The notes: generated by a model not told the origin, from the sequence alone. Shown: positions 49,505 through 60,756, counted from the stretch's first letter. The stretch is 64,000 nucleotides of DNA from Burkholderia anthina (GCF_902498995.1 NZ_CABVLY010000009.1:1-64000); one strand, 5' to 3'. Program-made: numbers and translations.

Positions 49505-50177
49505 GGACACGACATTTCGCTGGAAAAGACGTGCGGCGCTCGCCGCACTGCTGGGTACCCTGTTCGCCGCAACCGTGCCCGCGCTGGCGGCGACGGCTGC
49601 CGCGCCGTCGTCGGGCCAGCCTGTGCTCGTCGTGCTCGGCGACAGCCTGTCGGCCGAATACGGGCTGCCGCGCGACACGGGCTGGGTTGCGCTGCTGCGG
49701 CAACGTCTCGCGACCGGGCGAGTCGATTATAGCGTTGCGAACGCAAGCGTCAGCGGCGACACCACGAGCGGCGGCCGCGCGCGACTGCCCGCGGTGCTGC
49801 AACGGCTCAAGCCGTCGATCGTCGTCGTCGAGCTCGGTTCGAACGATGCGCTGCGCGGCGTGCCGCTCGCGACGACCGAGCAGAACCTGCGCGACATCAT
49901 CGCCGATGCGCGGCGCGCGCATGCGAAGATCGTGCTGGTCGGCATGTACGTACCGGCCAACTACGGCCCCGACTACACGCAGAAATTCCACGCGGTCTAT
50001 ACGCGGCTGTCGAAGGAACTCGACGTGCCGCTCGTGCCGTTCCTGCTCGCCGGCATCGAGAACAAGCCGGAGATGTTCCAGTCGGATCAGATGCATCCGA
50101 CCCAGCAGGCGCAAGGCATTCTGCTCGACAACGTCTGGCCGGCGCTGAAGCCGCTGCTCGGCAAGCCGCGCGGCTGA
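49503..50177 (+). CDS. tesA: Arylesterase / acyl-CoA thioesterase I (SGNH)
   Basis: A 224-residue GDSL hydrolase, exported by a signal peptide (about 1-30, ending ALAATA). Catalytic Ser in VVLGDSLSAEYGLP (block I), VVELGSNDALRG (block III), and the Asp/His pair in SDQMHPTQQAQGI (block V). Hydrolyses short esters, thioesters and lysophospholipids in the periplasm. Divergent from the ABC ATPase gene as in E. coli. A 15-bp perfect terminator stem follows. Confidence 0.94.
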   Translation: MDTTFRWKRRAALAALLGTLFAATVPALAATAAAPSSGQPVLVVLGDSLSAEYGLPRDTGWVALLRQRLATGRVDYSVANASVSGDTTSGGRARLPAVLQRLKPSIVVVELGSNDALRGVPLATTEQNLRDIIADARRAHAKIVLVGMYVPANYGPDYTQKFHAVYTRLSKELDVPLVPFLLAGIENKPEMFQSDQMHPTQQAQGILLDNVWPALKPLLGKPRG

Positions 50178-50197
50178 CACTACCGCCGCGCCGGAAA

Positions 50198-50230
50198 ACA
50201 CAAAGCCCCGCTTCGAGCGGGGCTTTGTGT
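50198..50230. terminator. Bidirectional terminator between tesA and ppiD
   Basis: Perfect 15-bp stem (50198-50212 with 50216-50230) and a TCG loop, with A/T-rich outer ends in both directions. Separates two convergent genes. Confidence 0.9.
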
Positions 50231-50265
50231 CGTTACGTGCGAAACAGTGAACGAGAGAGCGATGC

Positions 50266-52197
50266 TCAGTTGTTCTCGTCCTGCGCACGGGGCGTCGTAC
50301 CGTACAGCTTCACCTTCGAGCGGTCACGCAGCGCGGCAAGATACGCTTCGCCCTCGCTCTGCGCTTCGACCTGCGCCATCTGCTGCTGCGCGGCCGCGAG
50401 CTGCTGCGGATCGACCGCCGAACCCGGGATCACCGCGTTCACGCGATAGATCGCGTAGCCGTCCGCACCGAGATCGACGCCGATGTAGGCCGGCAGCGTC
50501 TTCGCATCGACCTTGTAGACGGCGCTCAATGCCGCCGGCGTCAGGCCCTGCGATTGCGTGCGCGACACCTTCTGCGCGGCGCCGAACCCGTCGGTCGACT
50601 TCGACTTCTGCAGCTCGGCCAGCTTCGCCGCACCGTCCTTCTTCGCGAGTTCCGCGGCCTGCTCGGCGATCACCTTCTGGCGCACGGCGTCCTTGATCGC
50701 GTCGAGCGCGGGCACGGCTGCCGGCTTGTAGTTCGTGACGTGCGCGGAAATCAGCGTGTTGTTGCCGACGTCGATCGCCTGCGTGTTGTTCTGGTTCTTC
50801 ACCGAGTCGCTCGCGAACACGGCCGTCAGGAACTTCGGATTGTTCAGCGGGCTCGTCGGCGGCAGTTGCGGATTCGGCGTCGGCGTGACGGTGGCCGTCT
50901 GGATCGTCAGCTTGTACTTGTCCGCAGCCGGCTGCAGCGACTTCGCCTTTTCATACACGGTCGACGTGAATCCTTCCGCGTTGTCCGAGAACGCCTTCGA
51001 CGCATACTGCTGCTTCAGGTCCGCGGCGATCTGGTCCTTCACGTCCGCGAACGGCTTGACCACCGACGGCTTCACTTCGGTCGCCTTCAGGATGTGGAAG
51101 CCGAGATCCGACTGCACGACACCGCTGATCTCGCCTTGCTTCAGCGAAAACGCCGCGTCGTCGAAGGCCTTGCCGCCCGCCGTCGAACCGCGCGTGATGA
51201 AGCCGAGGTCGCCGCCCTTCGCGGCCGACGGTGCGTCCTGCGAGCTCTTCTGCGCGATCTGCGCAAACTGGTCCGGATGGGCCTTCACGTCGGCCAGCAG
51301 TTGCTCGGCCTTCGCCTTCGCAGCCGCCTTGTCGGCAGCGCTTGCGTCGCTCGCCGCGGCGATGAAGATGTGGCTCACGCGCGCCTGCGCTTCCGTGCGG
51401 AAATGCGTCGGGTTGTCGTCATAGAACTTCTTGATGTCCGCATCGGTCGGCTGCGCGCTCGCGGCGGCTGCGGCCGGCGAATAGACGAGGTACTGGATCG
51501 TCGCGGTTTCCGGCGTCGCGAAGCTCTGCTTGTTCGCGTCGTAGTACGCGGCGAGCTGCGCGTCGGTCGGCTGCACCTTCGCTGCGTAATCGCTCGTCTT
51601 CAACACGAGCGCCTGCACCTCGCGCTGCTGCGCTGCCAGTTCGGACAGACGCTGGGCGAGGCTCTTCGGCGTGAACGCGCTCGACACGATGCTCGCCGGA
51701 ATCTGCTGCAGCGCGAGGCTGTAGCGCACGCGCTCCTGATACTGCTCGGGCGTCATGCCCTGGAACGACAGCAGCTGCGCATAGCGTTCGACGTCGATCG
51801 AGCCGTCCGGCTTCTTCAGCGACGCGATCATCGGGTCGCTCATCAATGCGTCGCGCACTGCGTTGTCGGAAGCGGTAAGGTGCAGGCGCTGCGTCTCATC
51901 GGCCAGCACACGTTGCTGGATCAGGCCGTCGAGCACTTGCTTGCGATGATCGGGCGTATCGAACGCCTTGATGTCGAACTGCCCGCCGAGCGCCTGGCGC
52001 GCCTGGTCGATCTGCTGACGGAACGCGCCGTCGAATTCGACTCGCGTGATCTTGTGCCCGTTGACCGCCGCGACGTTCGCACTGTCGTCGAAGAAACCGC
52101 GGAAACCTTGGATCCCGACGAAACCCAGCCCCGGCAACACGATCAGGAGCAGGAGCGCCATCATCAGGCGCTGGTGATTACGGAAGAAATCGAGCAT
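50266..52197 (-). CDS. ppiD: Peptidyl-prolyl isomerase / periplasmic foldase PpiD
   Basis: A 643-residue SurA/PpiD-type chaperone. A single N-terminal membrane anchor (about residues 12-32, MMALLLLIVLPGLGFVGI) holds it at the inner membrane. The helical chaperone part is followed by a parvulin domain at about 265-370 (VSHIFIAAASDAS ... AKGGDLGFITRGS ... QSDLGFHILKATE). A second, degenerate C-terminal region follows. It helps newly exported proteins fold near the Sec channel. It sits next to tRNA genes and lon, as in other Burkholderia and enterics. Confidence 0.95.
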   Translation of the reverse strand: MLDFFRNHQRLMMALLLLIVLPGLGFVGIQGFRGFFDDSANVAAVNGHKITRVEFDGAFRQQIDQARQALGGQFDIKAFDTPDHRKQVLDGLIQQRVLADETQRLHLTASDNAVRDALMSDPMIASLKKPDGSIDVERYAQLLSFQGMTPEQYQERVRYSLALQQIPASIVSSAFTPKSLAQRLSELAAQQREVQALVLKTSDYAAKVQPTDAQLAAYYDANKQSFATPETATIQYLVYSPAAAAASAQPTDADIKKFYDDNPTHFRTEAQARVSHIFIAAASDASAADKAAAKAKAEQLLADVKAHPDQFAQIAQKSSQDAPSAAKGGDLGFITRGSTAGGKAFDDAAFSLKQGEISGVVQSDLGFHILKATEVKPSVVKPFADVKDQIAADLKQQYASKAFSDNAEGFTSTVYEKAKSLQPAADKYKLTIQTATVTPTPNPQLPPTSPLNNPKFLTAVFASDSVKNQNNTQAIDVGNNTLISAHVTNYKPAAVPALDAIKDAVRQKVIAEQAAELAKKDGAAKLAELQKSKSTDGFGAAQKVSRTQSQGLTPAALSAVYKVDAKTLPAYIGVDLGADGYAIYRVNAVIPGSAVDPQQLAAAQQQMAQVEAQSEGEAYLAALRDRSKVKLYGTTPRAQDENN

Positions 52198-52316
52198 GCG
52201 TGACGGGAAAATTGGACAAAACGTCCGATATTACAACATACAGGGTGGGACGGGAGAAAAGCAGACGGCTTCGTCGACTCGACGAAGCGCGCACAAGCGG
52301 GCGCGATCGGCAATGC

Positions 52317-52376
52317 AAATGAAAAAGCCCGCACGAGGCGGGCTTTTTCATTTTCTGGCGGAGCGGACCGGACTCG
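52317..52376 (-). repeat. Truncated copy of tRNA-Asp 3' end plus terminator
   Basis: About 60 bases match 52500-52559. The copy has the hairpin (arms GAAAAAGCCCGC/GCGGGCTTTTTC) and 21 bases of tRNA-Asp 3' end including CCA (52356-52376; one mismatch), then similarity stops inside the T arm. The intact tRNA hairpin has arms GAAGAAGCCCGC/GCGGGCTTCTTC. The A-to-G and T-to-C changes are compensatory. It may be the relic of a second tRNA-Asp gene or of an integration event; which one is unclear. Confidence 0.85.
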
Positions 52377-52503
52377 CCTACATCCTGCAGGCCGCGGTTG
52401 CGCGTGCACGCGCAACCCTTCGAGTCCCGCCGGAAGCCGCGCAGGCGGCTTCCTCCACTCCGCAGTCACGCGCCCGCCAACGGGCGCAACCGACGATACA
52501 AAT

Positions 52504-52532
52504 GAAGAAGCCCGCACAAGGCGGGCTTCTTC
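52504..52532 (-). terminator. Terminator of the tRNA-Val/tRNA-Asp transcript
   Basis: 12-bp stem GAAGAAGCCCGC/GCGGGCTTCTTC with a 5-base loop directly behind the tRNA-Asp 3' end on the minus strand; the 3' side is TTCTTCATTT, a moderate T-run. The copy at 52322-52350 has a better one and may act as back-up. Confidence 0.75.
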
Positions 52533-52538
52533 ATTTTC

Positions 52539-52615
52539 TGGCGGAGCGGACGGGACTCGAACCCGCGACCCCCGGCGTGACAGGCCGGTATTCTAACCGA
52601 CTGAACTACCGCTCC
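52539..52615 (-). tRNA. tRNA-Asp (GTC)
   Basis: 77 bases, cloverleaf complete on the minus strand: acceptor stem GGAGCGG/CCGCTCC, D arm TAGTTCAGTCGGTTAGA, anticodon loop CTGTCAC with GTC, T arm GGTTCGAGTCCC, and encoded CCA. It closely matches E. coli tRNA-Asp. It follows tRNA-Val by 23 bases in the same transcript. Confidence 0.97.
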
Positions 52616-52638
52616 TTGGTCTGGCTGAATCGTGAAAC

Positions 52639-52714
52639 TGGTGGGTGCTGAGGGGTTCGAACCCCCGACCTACGCCTTGTAAGGGCGCCGCTCTACCAGC
52701 TGAGCTAAGCACCC
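52639..52714 (-). tRNA. tRNA-Val (TAC)
   Basis: 76 bases on the minus strand: acceptor GGGTGCT/AGCACCC, D arm TAGCTCAGCTGGTAGAGC, anticodon loop CTTACAA with TAC, T arm GGGTTCGAACCCC, CCA encoded. First gene of a two-tRNA operon with a promoter just upstream. Confidence 0.97.
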
Positions 52715-52773
52715 GTTTCCGATTCGTTCTGGCTGCGATCTGCGTTTCGGCATCAACAACCAGCGAGCCTGCG

Positions 52774-52803
52774 AGTGTAATTCATTCCAGATCATTTTGC
52801 CAA
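52774..52803 (-). promoter_or_regulatory. Promoter of the tRNA-Val/tRNA-Asp operon
   Basis: On the minus strand TTGGCA (52803-52798) and TACACT (52779-52774) are 18 bases apart, about 60 bases before the first tRNA. The spacing and the short AT-rich spacer fit a strong sigma-70 promoter. Confidence 0.65.
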
Positions 52804-52857
52804 GCCCGGATGCGATTTTTTTAAAAATCCCGCTCGCACACCACCATTCCCGCTGGC

Positions 52858-52887
52858 ATAAAAAACCCGCGGACACGCCGCGGGTTT
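52858..52887 (-). terminator. Rho-independent terminator after lon
   Basis: Ten-base perfect stem AAACCCGCGG/CCGCGGGTTT with a 5-base loop, followed by TTTTT on the minus strand, 33 bases behind the lon stop. Confidence 0.92.
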
Positions 52888-52920
52888 CGTGAACAACCGT
52901 CAGGGACGGCGTTCGTGCGC

Positions 52921-55347
52921 TCAGTGCTTGACGACTTCCGTCGAGCCGGCATCCTTCGCCGCCTCGCCAACCGGTGCCGCCGCAGCCTTCGCCTCTTCTT
53001 CCGGCGGCAGCGGGGTCGGCGTACGTTCGAGCGCGAGCTCGAGCACCTTGTCGATCCAGCGGACCGGCACGATCTCGATCGCGTTCTTCACGTTGTCCGG
53101 AATGTCCGCGAGATCCTTCACGTTCTCTTCCGGGATCAGCACGAGCTTGATGCCGCCGCGATGCGCCGCCAGCAGTTTTTCCTTCAGCCCGCCGATCGGC
53201 AGCACTTCGCCACGCAGCGTGATTTCCCCCGTCATCGCGACATCGGCACGCACGGGGATGCCCGTCAGCACCGACACCAGCGCGGTCGTCATCGCACCGC
53301 CGGCGGACGGACCGTCCTTCGGCGTCGCGCCTTCCGGCACGTGGATGTGGATGTCCTGCTTCTCGAACGCTTCGTCCTTGATGCCCAGACGTCGCGAACG
53401 CGAGCGCACGACCGAACGCGCCGCCTCGACCGACTCCTTCATCACGTCGCCGAGCGAACCGGTGCGGATCACGTTGCCCTTGCCCGGCATCACCGCGGCT
53501 TCGATCGTCAGCAAGTCGCCGCCGACTTCCGTCCACGCGAGGCCCGTCACCTGACCGACCTGGTTTTCCTTCGCCGCGAGGCCGAAGTCGTACTTGCGCA
53601 CGCCGAGGAACGTGTCGAGGTTTTCGCCATCGACCTTGATCGCGCCCGATGCCTTCTTCAGCAGCAGCATCTTCACGACCTTGCGGCAGATCTTCGACAC
53701 TTCCCGCTCGAGCGAACGCACACCGGCTTCGCGCGTGTAGTAGCGGATGATGTCGCGGATCGCCTGCTCGGCGACCTCGATCTCACCGTCCTTCAGGCCG
53801 TTGTTCTTCTTCTGCTTCGGCAGCAGGTAACGCTGCGCGATGCTGACCTTCTCGTCTTCCGTGTAACCCGACAGACGAATCACTTCCATCCGGTCGAGCA
53901 GCGGCGGCGGGATGTTCAGCGAGTTCGACGTCGCGACGAACATCACGTCCGACAGATCGAAGTCGACTTCGATGTAGTGATCGGCGAACGTGTGGTTCTG
54001 TTCCGGATCGAGCACTTCCAGCAGCGCCGACGACGGATCGCCGCGGAAATCCATGCCCATCTTGTCGACTTCGTCGAGCAGGAAGAGCGGATTGCGCACG
54101 CCGACCTTCGCGAGGCTTTGCAGGATCTTGCCCGGCATCGAGCCGATGTACGTACGGCGGTGGCCGCGAATCTCGGCTTCGTCACGCACGCCGCCGAGCG
54201 CCATGCGGACAAACTTGCGGTTCGTCGCGCGAGCGATCGACTGGCCGAGCGAGGTCTTGCCGACGCCGGGAGGCCCGACAAGGCACAGGATCGGCGCCTT
54301 GACCTTGTCCACGCGCTGTTGCACCGCGAGATACTCGAGGATGCGTTCCTTGACCTTCTCGAGGCCGAAGTGATCCTCGTCGAGCACCTGCTCGGCGTTC
54401 GACAGGTCGTTGTTGACCTTGCTCTTCTTGCGCCACGGCAGGCCGATCAGCGTGTCGATGTAGTTGCGCACGACGGTCGCTTCCGCCGACATCGGCGACA
54501 TCAGCTTCAGCTTCTTGAGCTCGGCGTCGGCCTTCTTCTTCGCTTCCTTCGGCATACGCGCGGCGTTGATGCGCTTCTCGAGTTCCTCGAGATCCGCACC
54601 CTCTTCACCTTCGCCCAGTTCCTTCTGGATCGCCTTGACCTGTTCGTTCAGGTAGTACTCGCGCTGGCTCTTTTCCATCTGGCGCTTCACGCGCCCGCGG
54701 ATGCGCTTTTCGACCTGCAGGATGTCGATCTCGGCTTCGAGCTGCGCGAGCAGGTGCTCGAGGCGCTCGATGACCGGGAACATCTCGAGGATGTGCTGCT
54801 TCTGGTCGAGCTTGAGCGGCAGACGCTCGGCGATCATGTCGGCGAGACGACCGGCTTCGTCGATGCCCGACAGCGACGTGAGAATCTCCGGCGGGATCTT
54901 CTTGTTCAGCTTCACGTACTGGTCGAACTGCGACACGATCGCGCGGCGCAGCGCTTCCGTTTCCGCGCTGTCGGCGTGATCGGGCTCGAGCGGCATCACT
55001 TCGCAGGAGAACTGCGTCTCCTGTTCTTCGATCGACAACGCCTTCGCGCGCTGCAGGCCCTCGACGAGCACCTTCACGGTGCCGTCCGGCAGCTTCAGCA
55101 TCTGCAGGATGTTGGCGATACAGCCGACCTCGTACATGTCTTTTTCGGTCGGCTCGTCCTTGGCCGCGGTTTTCTGGGCGACGAGCATGATGTGCTTGCC
55201 GCCTTCCATCGCTGCTTCGAGGGCCTTGATCGATTTCGGCCGGCCCACGAAGAGCGGAATCACCATGTGCGGGAAAACGACGACGTCCCGCAGCGGCAGC
55301 AGCGGGAGCGTGATGCGTTCCGGCGGAAGAAGTTGGGTGCCTGACAT
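52921..55347 (-). CDS. lon: ATP-dependent protease Lon
   Basis: An 808-residue Lon. N-terminal substrate domain (about 12-205, [20 protein letters not shown]), coiled-coil region, AAA+ module with Walker A in [15 protein letters not shown] and Walker B in [11 protein letters not shown], then the protease domain with the catalytic serine in [11 protein letters not shown] and lysine in [15 protein letters not shown] short alanine/glutamate-rich tail closes it. It degrades misfolded and regulatory proteins in the cytosol. Behind clpX on the same strand with a terminator between. Confidence 0.98.
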   Translation of the reverse strand: MSGTQLLPPERITLPLLPLRDVVVFPHMVIPLFVGRPKSIKALEAAMEGGKHIMLVAQKTAAKDEPTEKDMYEVGCIANILQMLKLPDGTVKVLVEGLQRAKALSIEEQETQFSCEVMPLEPDHADSAETEALRRAIVSQFDQYVKLNKKIPPEILTSLSGIDEAGRLADMIAERLPLKLDQKQHILEMFPVIERLEHLLAQLEAEIDILQVEKRIRGRVKRQMEKSQREYYLNEQVKAIQKELGEGEEGADLEELEKRINAARMPKEAKKKADAELKKLKLMSPMSAEATVVRNYIDTLIGLPWRKKSKVNNDLSNAEQVLDEDHFGLEKVKERILEYLAVQQRVDKVKAPILCLVGPPGVGKTSLGQSIARATNRKFVRMALGGVRDEAEIRGHRRTYIGSMPGKILQSLAKVGVRNPLFLLDEVDKMGMDFRGDPSSALLEVLDPEQNHTFADHYIEVDFDLSDVMFVATSNSLNIPPPLLDRMEVIRLSGYTEDEKVSIAQRYLLPKQKKNNGLKDGEIEVAEQAIRDIIRYYTREAGVRSLEREVSKICRKVVKMLLLKKASGAIKVDGENLDTFLGVRKYDFGLAAKENQVGQVTGLAWTEVGGDLLTIEAAVMPGKGNVIRTGSLGDVMKESVEAARSVVRSRSRRLGIKDEAFEKQDIHIHVPEGATPKDGPSAGGAMTTALVSVLTGIPVRADVAMTGEITLRGEVLPIGGLKEKLLAAHRGGIKLVLIPEENVKDLADIPDNVKNAIEIVPVRWIDKVLELALERTPTPLPPEEEAKAAAAPVGEAAKDAGSTEVVKH

Positions 55348-55482
55348 TTCATTTCCCCATGAGTGGAATCAATTGTTCGGTAATTGAGGCCGCCACAACG
55401 AATTGCAAGCCTTCAAGTGCGGGAAATATTCGGTAAGAAAGTAACCACCGCGTGTCGAGTCAGAGTTACCCACAAGATAAAC

Positions 55483-55521
55483 GAAAAAAAGCCGCCCACG
55501 GACTCATGAACGGCCTTTTTC
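55483..55521 (-). terminator. Terminator after clpX
   Basis: On the minus strand AAAAAGGCCG pairs with CGGCTTTTTT (one G-U) around a 17-base loop; the T-run is long. Lies 24 bases behind the clpX stop and separates it from lon. Confidence 0.8.
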
Positions 55522-55544
55522 GCAGAACATCGTCGGCAAGCCGG

Positions 55545-56816
<1,272 letters not shown>

Positions 56817-56979
56817 GAATGTAGAGCCTCCGGACAGGTAAATGACATGATACGCCGAATGCTCCGAGCGCCGCGCCTAGGGCGCGACCGGAGCCGGCTG
56901 GATGCGCTTGCCGCAGATGCTCAACGCGTTTCGGACGCCGCGAGGCGCCGCACGAATCGGGGCGGCACCCCACTTAAAC

Positions 56980-57633
56980 TCAGGGGCGCTTCAACAGCAC
57001 CTGATCGATCAGCCCGTACGCCTTCGCGTCTTCGCTCGACATGAAGTTATCACGGTCGGTGTCGCGCGCGATGCGCTCGACGTCCTGGCCCGTGTGCTGC
57101 GCGAGCAGATTGTTCAGCCGCTCCTTCAGGTACAGGATTTCGCGTGCCTGGATTTCGATGTCCGAAGCCTGGCCGCGTGCACCGCCGAGCGGCTGGTGAA
57201 TCATCACGCGCGAGTTCGGCAGTGCAAAGCGCTTGCCCTTCGCGCCCGATGCGAGCAGGAACGCGCCCATGCTGGCCGCGAGGCCCATGCAGAGCGTGGA
57301 GACGTCCGGCTTGATGAACTGCATCGTGTCGTAGATCGCCATGCCGGCCGACACCGAGCCGCCCGGGCTGTTGATGTAGAGGCTGATGTCCTTGTCGGGA
57401 TTCTCGCTCTCGAGGAACAGCAATTGCGCGACGACGAGGTTGGCGGTCTGGTCGTTGACTTCGCCGACCATGAACACCAGGCGCTCCTTCAGGAGACGCG
57501 AATAGATATCGTACGAACGCTCGCCGCGGCCGCTCGTTTCGACGACGATCGGCACCAGTCCCAGCGCTTGCGCCTCGAAACCCTGCGGCGCGTTCGAAGC
57601 AAGCATGTCCAGCAATTCAGCACGAGTGATCAT
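56980..57633 (-). CDS. clpP: ATP-dependent Clp protease proteolytic subunit
   Basis: A 217-residue serine peptidase forming the 14-subunit barrel. Active-site motifs are [19 protein letters not shown] (Ser) and [13 protein letters not shown] (His); the Asp lies in the [10 protein letters not shown] segment. A short N-terminal stretch (about 20 residues) probably is a propeptide. It lies between tig and clpX, the usual order. Confidence 0.98.
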
Positions 57634-57718
57634 TCAATAAACCTTGTTCGAATGGAAAATTGAACGGAGGGAAGCCGCCCGCTCAATCGCCATATTAATG
57701 GCAACCGCGCGCTTGACG

Positions 57719-57762
57719 TAAAAACGGCGTGCGGGCCGTCGCTCCGACAGCCGGCACGCCGC
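57719..57762 (-). terminator. Terminator after tig
   Basis: Arms CGGCGTGC and GCACGCCG, with an inner stem (GGCTGTCG/CGACGGCC), followed on the minus strand by TTTTTAC. Lies 10 bases behind the tig stop, so clpP needs its own promoter or read-through. Confidence 0.85.
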
Positions 57763-57773
57763 TAGAGCGACAC

Positions 57774-59120
57774 TTACGCTTGCGCCGACGCGCTCGCGAG
57801 TGCCTCGAAGCTCACTTCCTTGTCCGTCACCTTTGCCTTGCCCAGCACGAAGTCGACGACGTTGCTCTCAACGACGAACGCTTCCATCTCGGCGAGGCGC
57901 TGCTGGTTCGAATAATACCAGCGGACCACTTCCTTCGGGTCTTCGTAGCTCTTCGCGAACTCGTCGACTTCCGCGCGGATCTGTTCCGGCTTCGCTTCGA
58001 GGCCGTTCGACTTCACGAGCTCGGCCAGCACGAGGCCCAGCTTCACGCGACGCTCCGCCTGCTCGGCGAACATCTCGGCCGGGATCGGTGCGTCCTTCGC
58101 GTTCGGCACGCCGCGCTGCGCCAGATCCTGGCGAGCCATTTCGACGAGACGTTGCTGGTCCTGCTCGATCAGCGCCTTCGGCACGTCGAGTTCGGAAATC
58201 TTCAGCAGCGCGTCCATCACCTGGTTCTTGACGATGGATTGCGTGCGGCGCTTGGCTTCGCGCTCGAGGTTTTCCTTGATCTCGCCGCGCATCTTCGTCA
58301 GGTCGCCGTCTTCGATGCCGAGCGACTTCGCGAATTCAGCGTCGATTTCCGGCAGGTGCGGCCACTCGATCTTCTTCATCGTGACCGTGAACTGTGCCGT
58401 TTTGCCTGCCACGTCCTTGCCGTGGTAGTCGTCCGGGAACTTCAGGTCGAACGTACGCGCTTCGCCGGCCTTCAGGCCGAGCGCTGCCGTTTCGAATTCC
58501 GGCAGCATGCGGCCTTCGCCGAGCACGAACGGGAAGTCTTCCGCGGTGCCGCCCTGGAACGCGACGTCGTCGATCTTGCCGACGAAGTCGACCGTCACGC
58601 GGTCGCCGTTCTTCGCTGCGGTGTCGGCGCCGCCGTCGCCGTGCTCGCCGGCTTCGCCGCGTGCGTGGAAGTGCACGCGCTGGTTGCGCAGGATGTCGAG
58701 CGTGCGGTCGATTTCGGCGTCGCCGATCGACGTCGTCGAGCGCTCGACTTCAGCCGTCGCCAGATCGCCGATCTTCACTTCCGGGTAGACCTCGAACGTC
58801 GCGTCGAACGCGTATGCATCCTCAGCCTGCTCCTGCTTCGGCTCGAAGCTCGGCTGGCCGGCGACGCGCAGGTTTTCCGCGCGGCTGATCGTGAAGAACT
58901 CCTGGCCGATCTTGTCGCTCAGCACTTCCGCTTCGACCTGACCCGCGTATTGCTGGGCGACCATCTTCAGCGGCACCTTGCCCGGGCGGAAACCCGGCAT
59001 GCGCACGTTCTTCGCGAGTTTCTGGATACGGGCGTCGATTTCCTTCTGCACGGTGTCTTTCGGCAGGGAAATCGTCACACGGCGTTCAAGCTTGCCGAGG
59101 TTCTCAACAACGTTAGCCAT
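57774..59120 (-). CDS. tig: Trigger factor (ribosome-bound chaperone)
   Basis: A 448-residue trigger factor. The ribosome-binding tail region has [16 protein letters not shown] (about residues 44-59), the signature for docking on protein L23. The PPIase FKBP-like domain spans about 165-245 ([19 protein letters not shown]), and the C-terminal chaperone arms follow. An insert [20 protein letters not shown] sits ahead of the PPIase domain. Start at 59120 ([14 protein letters not shown]). Confidence 0.97.
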   Translation of the reverse strand: MANVVENLGKLERRVTISLPKDTVQKEIDARIQKLAKNVRMPGFRPGKVPLKMVAQQYAGQVEAEVLSDKIGQEFFTISRAENLRVAGQPSFEPKQEQAEDAYAFDATFEVYPEVKIGDLATAEVERSTTSIGDAEIDRTLDILRNQRVHFHARGEAGEHGDGGADTAAKNGDRVTVDFVGKIDDVAFQGGTAEDFPFVLGEGRMLPEFETAALGLKAGEARTFDLKFPDDYHGKDVAGKTAQFTVTMKKIEWPHLPEIDAEFAKSLGIEDGDLTKMRGEIKENLEREAKRRTQSIVKNQVMDALLKISELDVPKALIEQDQQRLVEMARQDLAQRGVPNAKDAPIPAEMFAEQAERRVKLGLVLAELVKSNGLEAKPEQIRAEVDEFAKSYEDPKEVVRWYYSNQQRLAEMEAFVVESNVVDFVLGKAKVTDKEVSFEALASASAQA

Positions 59121-59548
59121 GGCTTCAATCGTCCTAAAATTATTCGAGCGAATCGGGTTTTCCTTGCCGTGCCTGCCTGCGGCGTGCGGTGCATGAGGTG
59201 CGCATGAGTGCGCTATACCCACCGTCATACGTTACATACACACACGCCGCGCCGGAGCGCCACGCCATCCCTGCACGCGCCGGATGGCTAGCGCAAGCGG
59301 CTCGGAGCACGGCTTTGGCCGGAAGAATCGACTATTCTAGCAAACAATCTTCCTCATACCGCCAGATCGGCACGACTCACGTGCGTACCCGGCGTGTCAC
59401 CCGTCTCCCGTACGCGGCAATGCGAGCGGATCGCCGCTATGCCGAACGCCATATCCACCGCGGGCCCGCCATCCTGTAAGCTCCGATTGAGCGTGCGCCG
59501 CCGTCGCGGCCCCGATTCTTCACACCAATTCCGCCTTCCGGAGACACC
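59121..59548. promoter_or_regulatory. Divergent promoter region, tig and glycerate kinase
   Basis: A 428-base gap without a supported gene. On the minus strand TAGAAT at 59339-59334 can be a -10 for tig (leader about 205 bases); a matching -35 is poor. For the kinase I see only a GGAG site at about 59539. The stretch 59200-59340 has no protein-like frame. Confidence 0.4.
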
Positions 59549-60694
59549 ATGCCGCAACACCCGTCCGCGCCTGTCGTCGTCATCGCGCCCGATTCGTTCA
59601 AAGGCTCGCTTTCCGCCGAGCAGGTCGCGGACGCGATCGCCACCGGCATCCGCCGCGCGCGGCCCGATGCGGTCGTGCGCTGCTGCCCGATGGCCGACGG
59701 CGGCGAAGGCACGCTCGATGCGATGCTGGCCGGCGGCGGCACGCGGCGCACGCTGCGGGTGGCCGGCGCGTCGCTCGCGGCACGCGACGCGGCGCTCGGC
59801 GTGATCGACGCGCGCACCGCGATCGTCGAGACGGCCGAGATCGTCGGCATCACCGATGCGGTCGGCATGAGCGTGCCGGTCGAAGCGCGCAGCACGCGCG
59901 GGATGGGCGAAGCGATCCGCACGCTGCTCGACGAAGGCGTGCGCCGCTTCTTCGTCGCCCTCGGCGGCAGCAGCACCAACGACGCGGGCGCGGGGCTCCT
60001 CGCCGGCCTCGGCCTGCAGTGCTTCGACGCGGCCGGCCAGCCGGTGGAACCCGTCCCGGCACGGCTCGCCGATATCGCCCGCATCGACGCGTCGGGGCTC
60101 GATCCGCGGCTGAAGGAAGCCGAATTCATCGGCATGTCGGATGTCGACAACCCGCTGACGGGCGCACATGGCGCAACCGCCGTGTTCGGTCCGCAAAAGG
60201 GCGTGACGCCCGAGCAGGTCGCGACCCTCGACGCCGCGCTCGCGCACTTTGCGGACCTGCTCGAAGCCGCGCTCGACCGGCGCAGCCGCGATCTGGCCGG
60301 CGCCGGCGCCGCAGGCGGCCTCGGTTTCGCGCTGCACATGCTGGGCGCGCGATTCGAAGCCGGCGCGGAAGTCGTCGCACGGCAAGTCGGCCTCGATACG
60401 GCACTCGCGGGCGCCGACTGGCTGATCACCGGCGAAGGCCGCTCCGACGTGCAGACGCTGCACGGCAAGGCGCCGTTCATCGCGTGCCGCCACGCACAGG
60501 CCGCGGGCGTGCCCGCGTCGCTGCTGTCGGGCGCGGTCGACCCAGCTGCGCTGCCGCGCCTGTCCGAACATTTTTCCGGCTGTTTCTCGCCGGCACCCGG
60601 GCCGATCACGCTCGACGTCGCGATCCGCGATGCGGCGAACCTGCTCGCGAACGAAGCCGAACAGTTGACACGGCTGAAGTACGGCGCACACTGA
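59549..60694 (+). CDS. glxK: Glycerate kinase
   Basis: A 381-residue kinase of the GarK/GlxK family. Conserved segments: VVIAPDSFKGSLSAEQVADA at the start, CCPMADGGEGTLDAM, FVALGGSSTNDAGAGLLAGL, VFGPQKGVTPEQV and ITGEGRSDVQTLHGKAP. It phosphorylates D-glycerate, feeding the product of the gcl-hyi-glxR route into glycolysis. It is separated from that operon by 54 kb but in the same pathway. Type 2 (2-phosphoglycerate) is typical for the family. Confidence 0.94.
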   Translation: MPQHPSAPVVVIAPDSFKGSLSAEQVADAIATGIRRARPDAVVRCCPMADGGEGTLDAMLAGGGTRRTLRVAGASLAARDAALGVIDARTAIVETAEIVGITDAVGMSVPVEARSTRGMGEAIRTLLDEGVRRFFVALGGSSTNDAGAGLLAGLGLQCFDAAGQPVEPVPARLADIARIDASGLDPRLKEAEFIGMSDVDNPLTGAHGATAVFGPQKGVTPEQVATLDAALAHFADLLEAALDRRSRDLAGAGAAGGLGFALHMLGARFEAGAEVVARQVGLDTALAGADWLITGEGRSDVQTLHGKAPFIACRHAQAAGVPASLLSGAVDPAALPRLSEHFSGCFSPAPGPITLDVAIRDAANLLANEAEQLTRLKYGAH

Positions 60695-60756
60695 CCGTTG
60701 ACCCGAGCGCGCGATACAGGAACAATCGGGCCCGCCCTTTTTCTTCAGGATTCGAC

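Larger units (their letters stand above)
52198..52538. other. Spacer between ppiD and tRNA-Asp with duplicated tRNA end
   Basis: No gene is supported. The stretch contains a second copy of the tRNA-Asp 3' end with its terminator hairpin (see the repeat), then about 120 bases of GC-rich, hairpin-prone DNA with many short inverted stretches. A plus-strand frame across it reads MKKPARGGLFHFLAERTGL, a known artefact of translating tRNA and terminator DNA. Confidence 0.7.

Noticed and set aside
52196..52651. A 151-codon frame containing MKKPARGGLFHFLAERTGL and GLEPATPGVTGRY
   Set aside because: It translates terminators and the tRNA-Asp gene in reverse; a recurrent false annotation. The signal behind it is the tRNA duplication.
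52915..55344. An 809-codon open frame opposite lon
   Set aside because: Same explanation: antisense of a high-GC gene with no protein-like features.
55348..55430. Possible heat-shock (sigma-32) promoter before lon
   Set aside because: CTTGAA is present on the minus strand at 55418-55413, but no CCCCAT-like -10 is found 13-15 bases on; the spacing is wrong.
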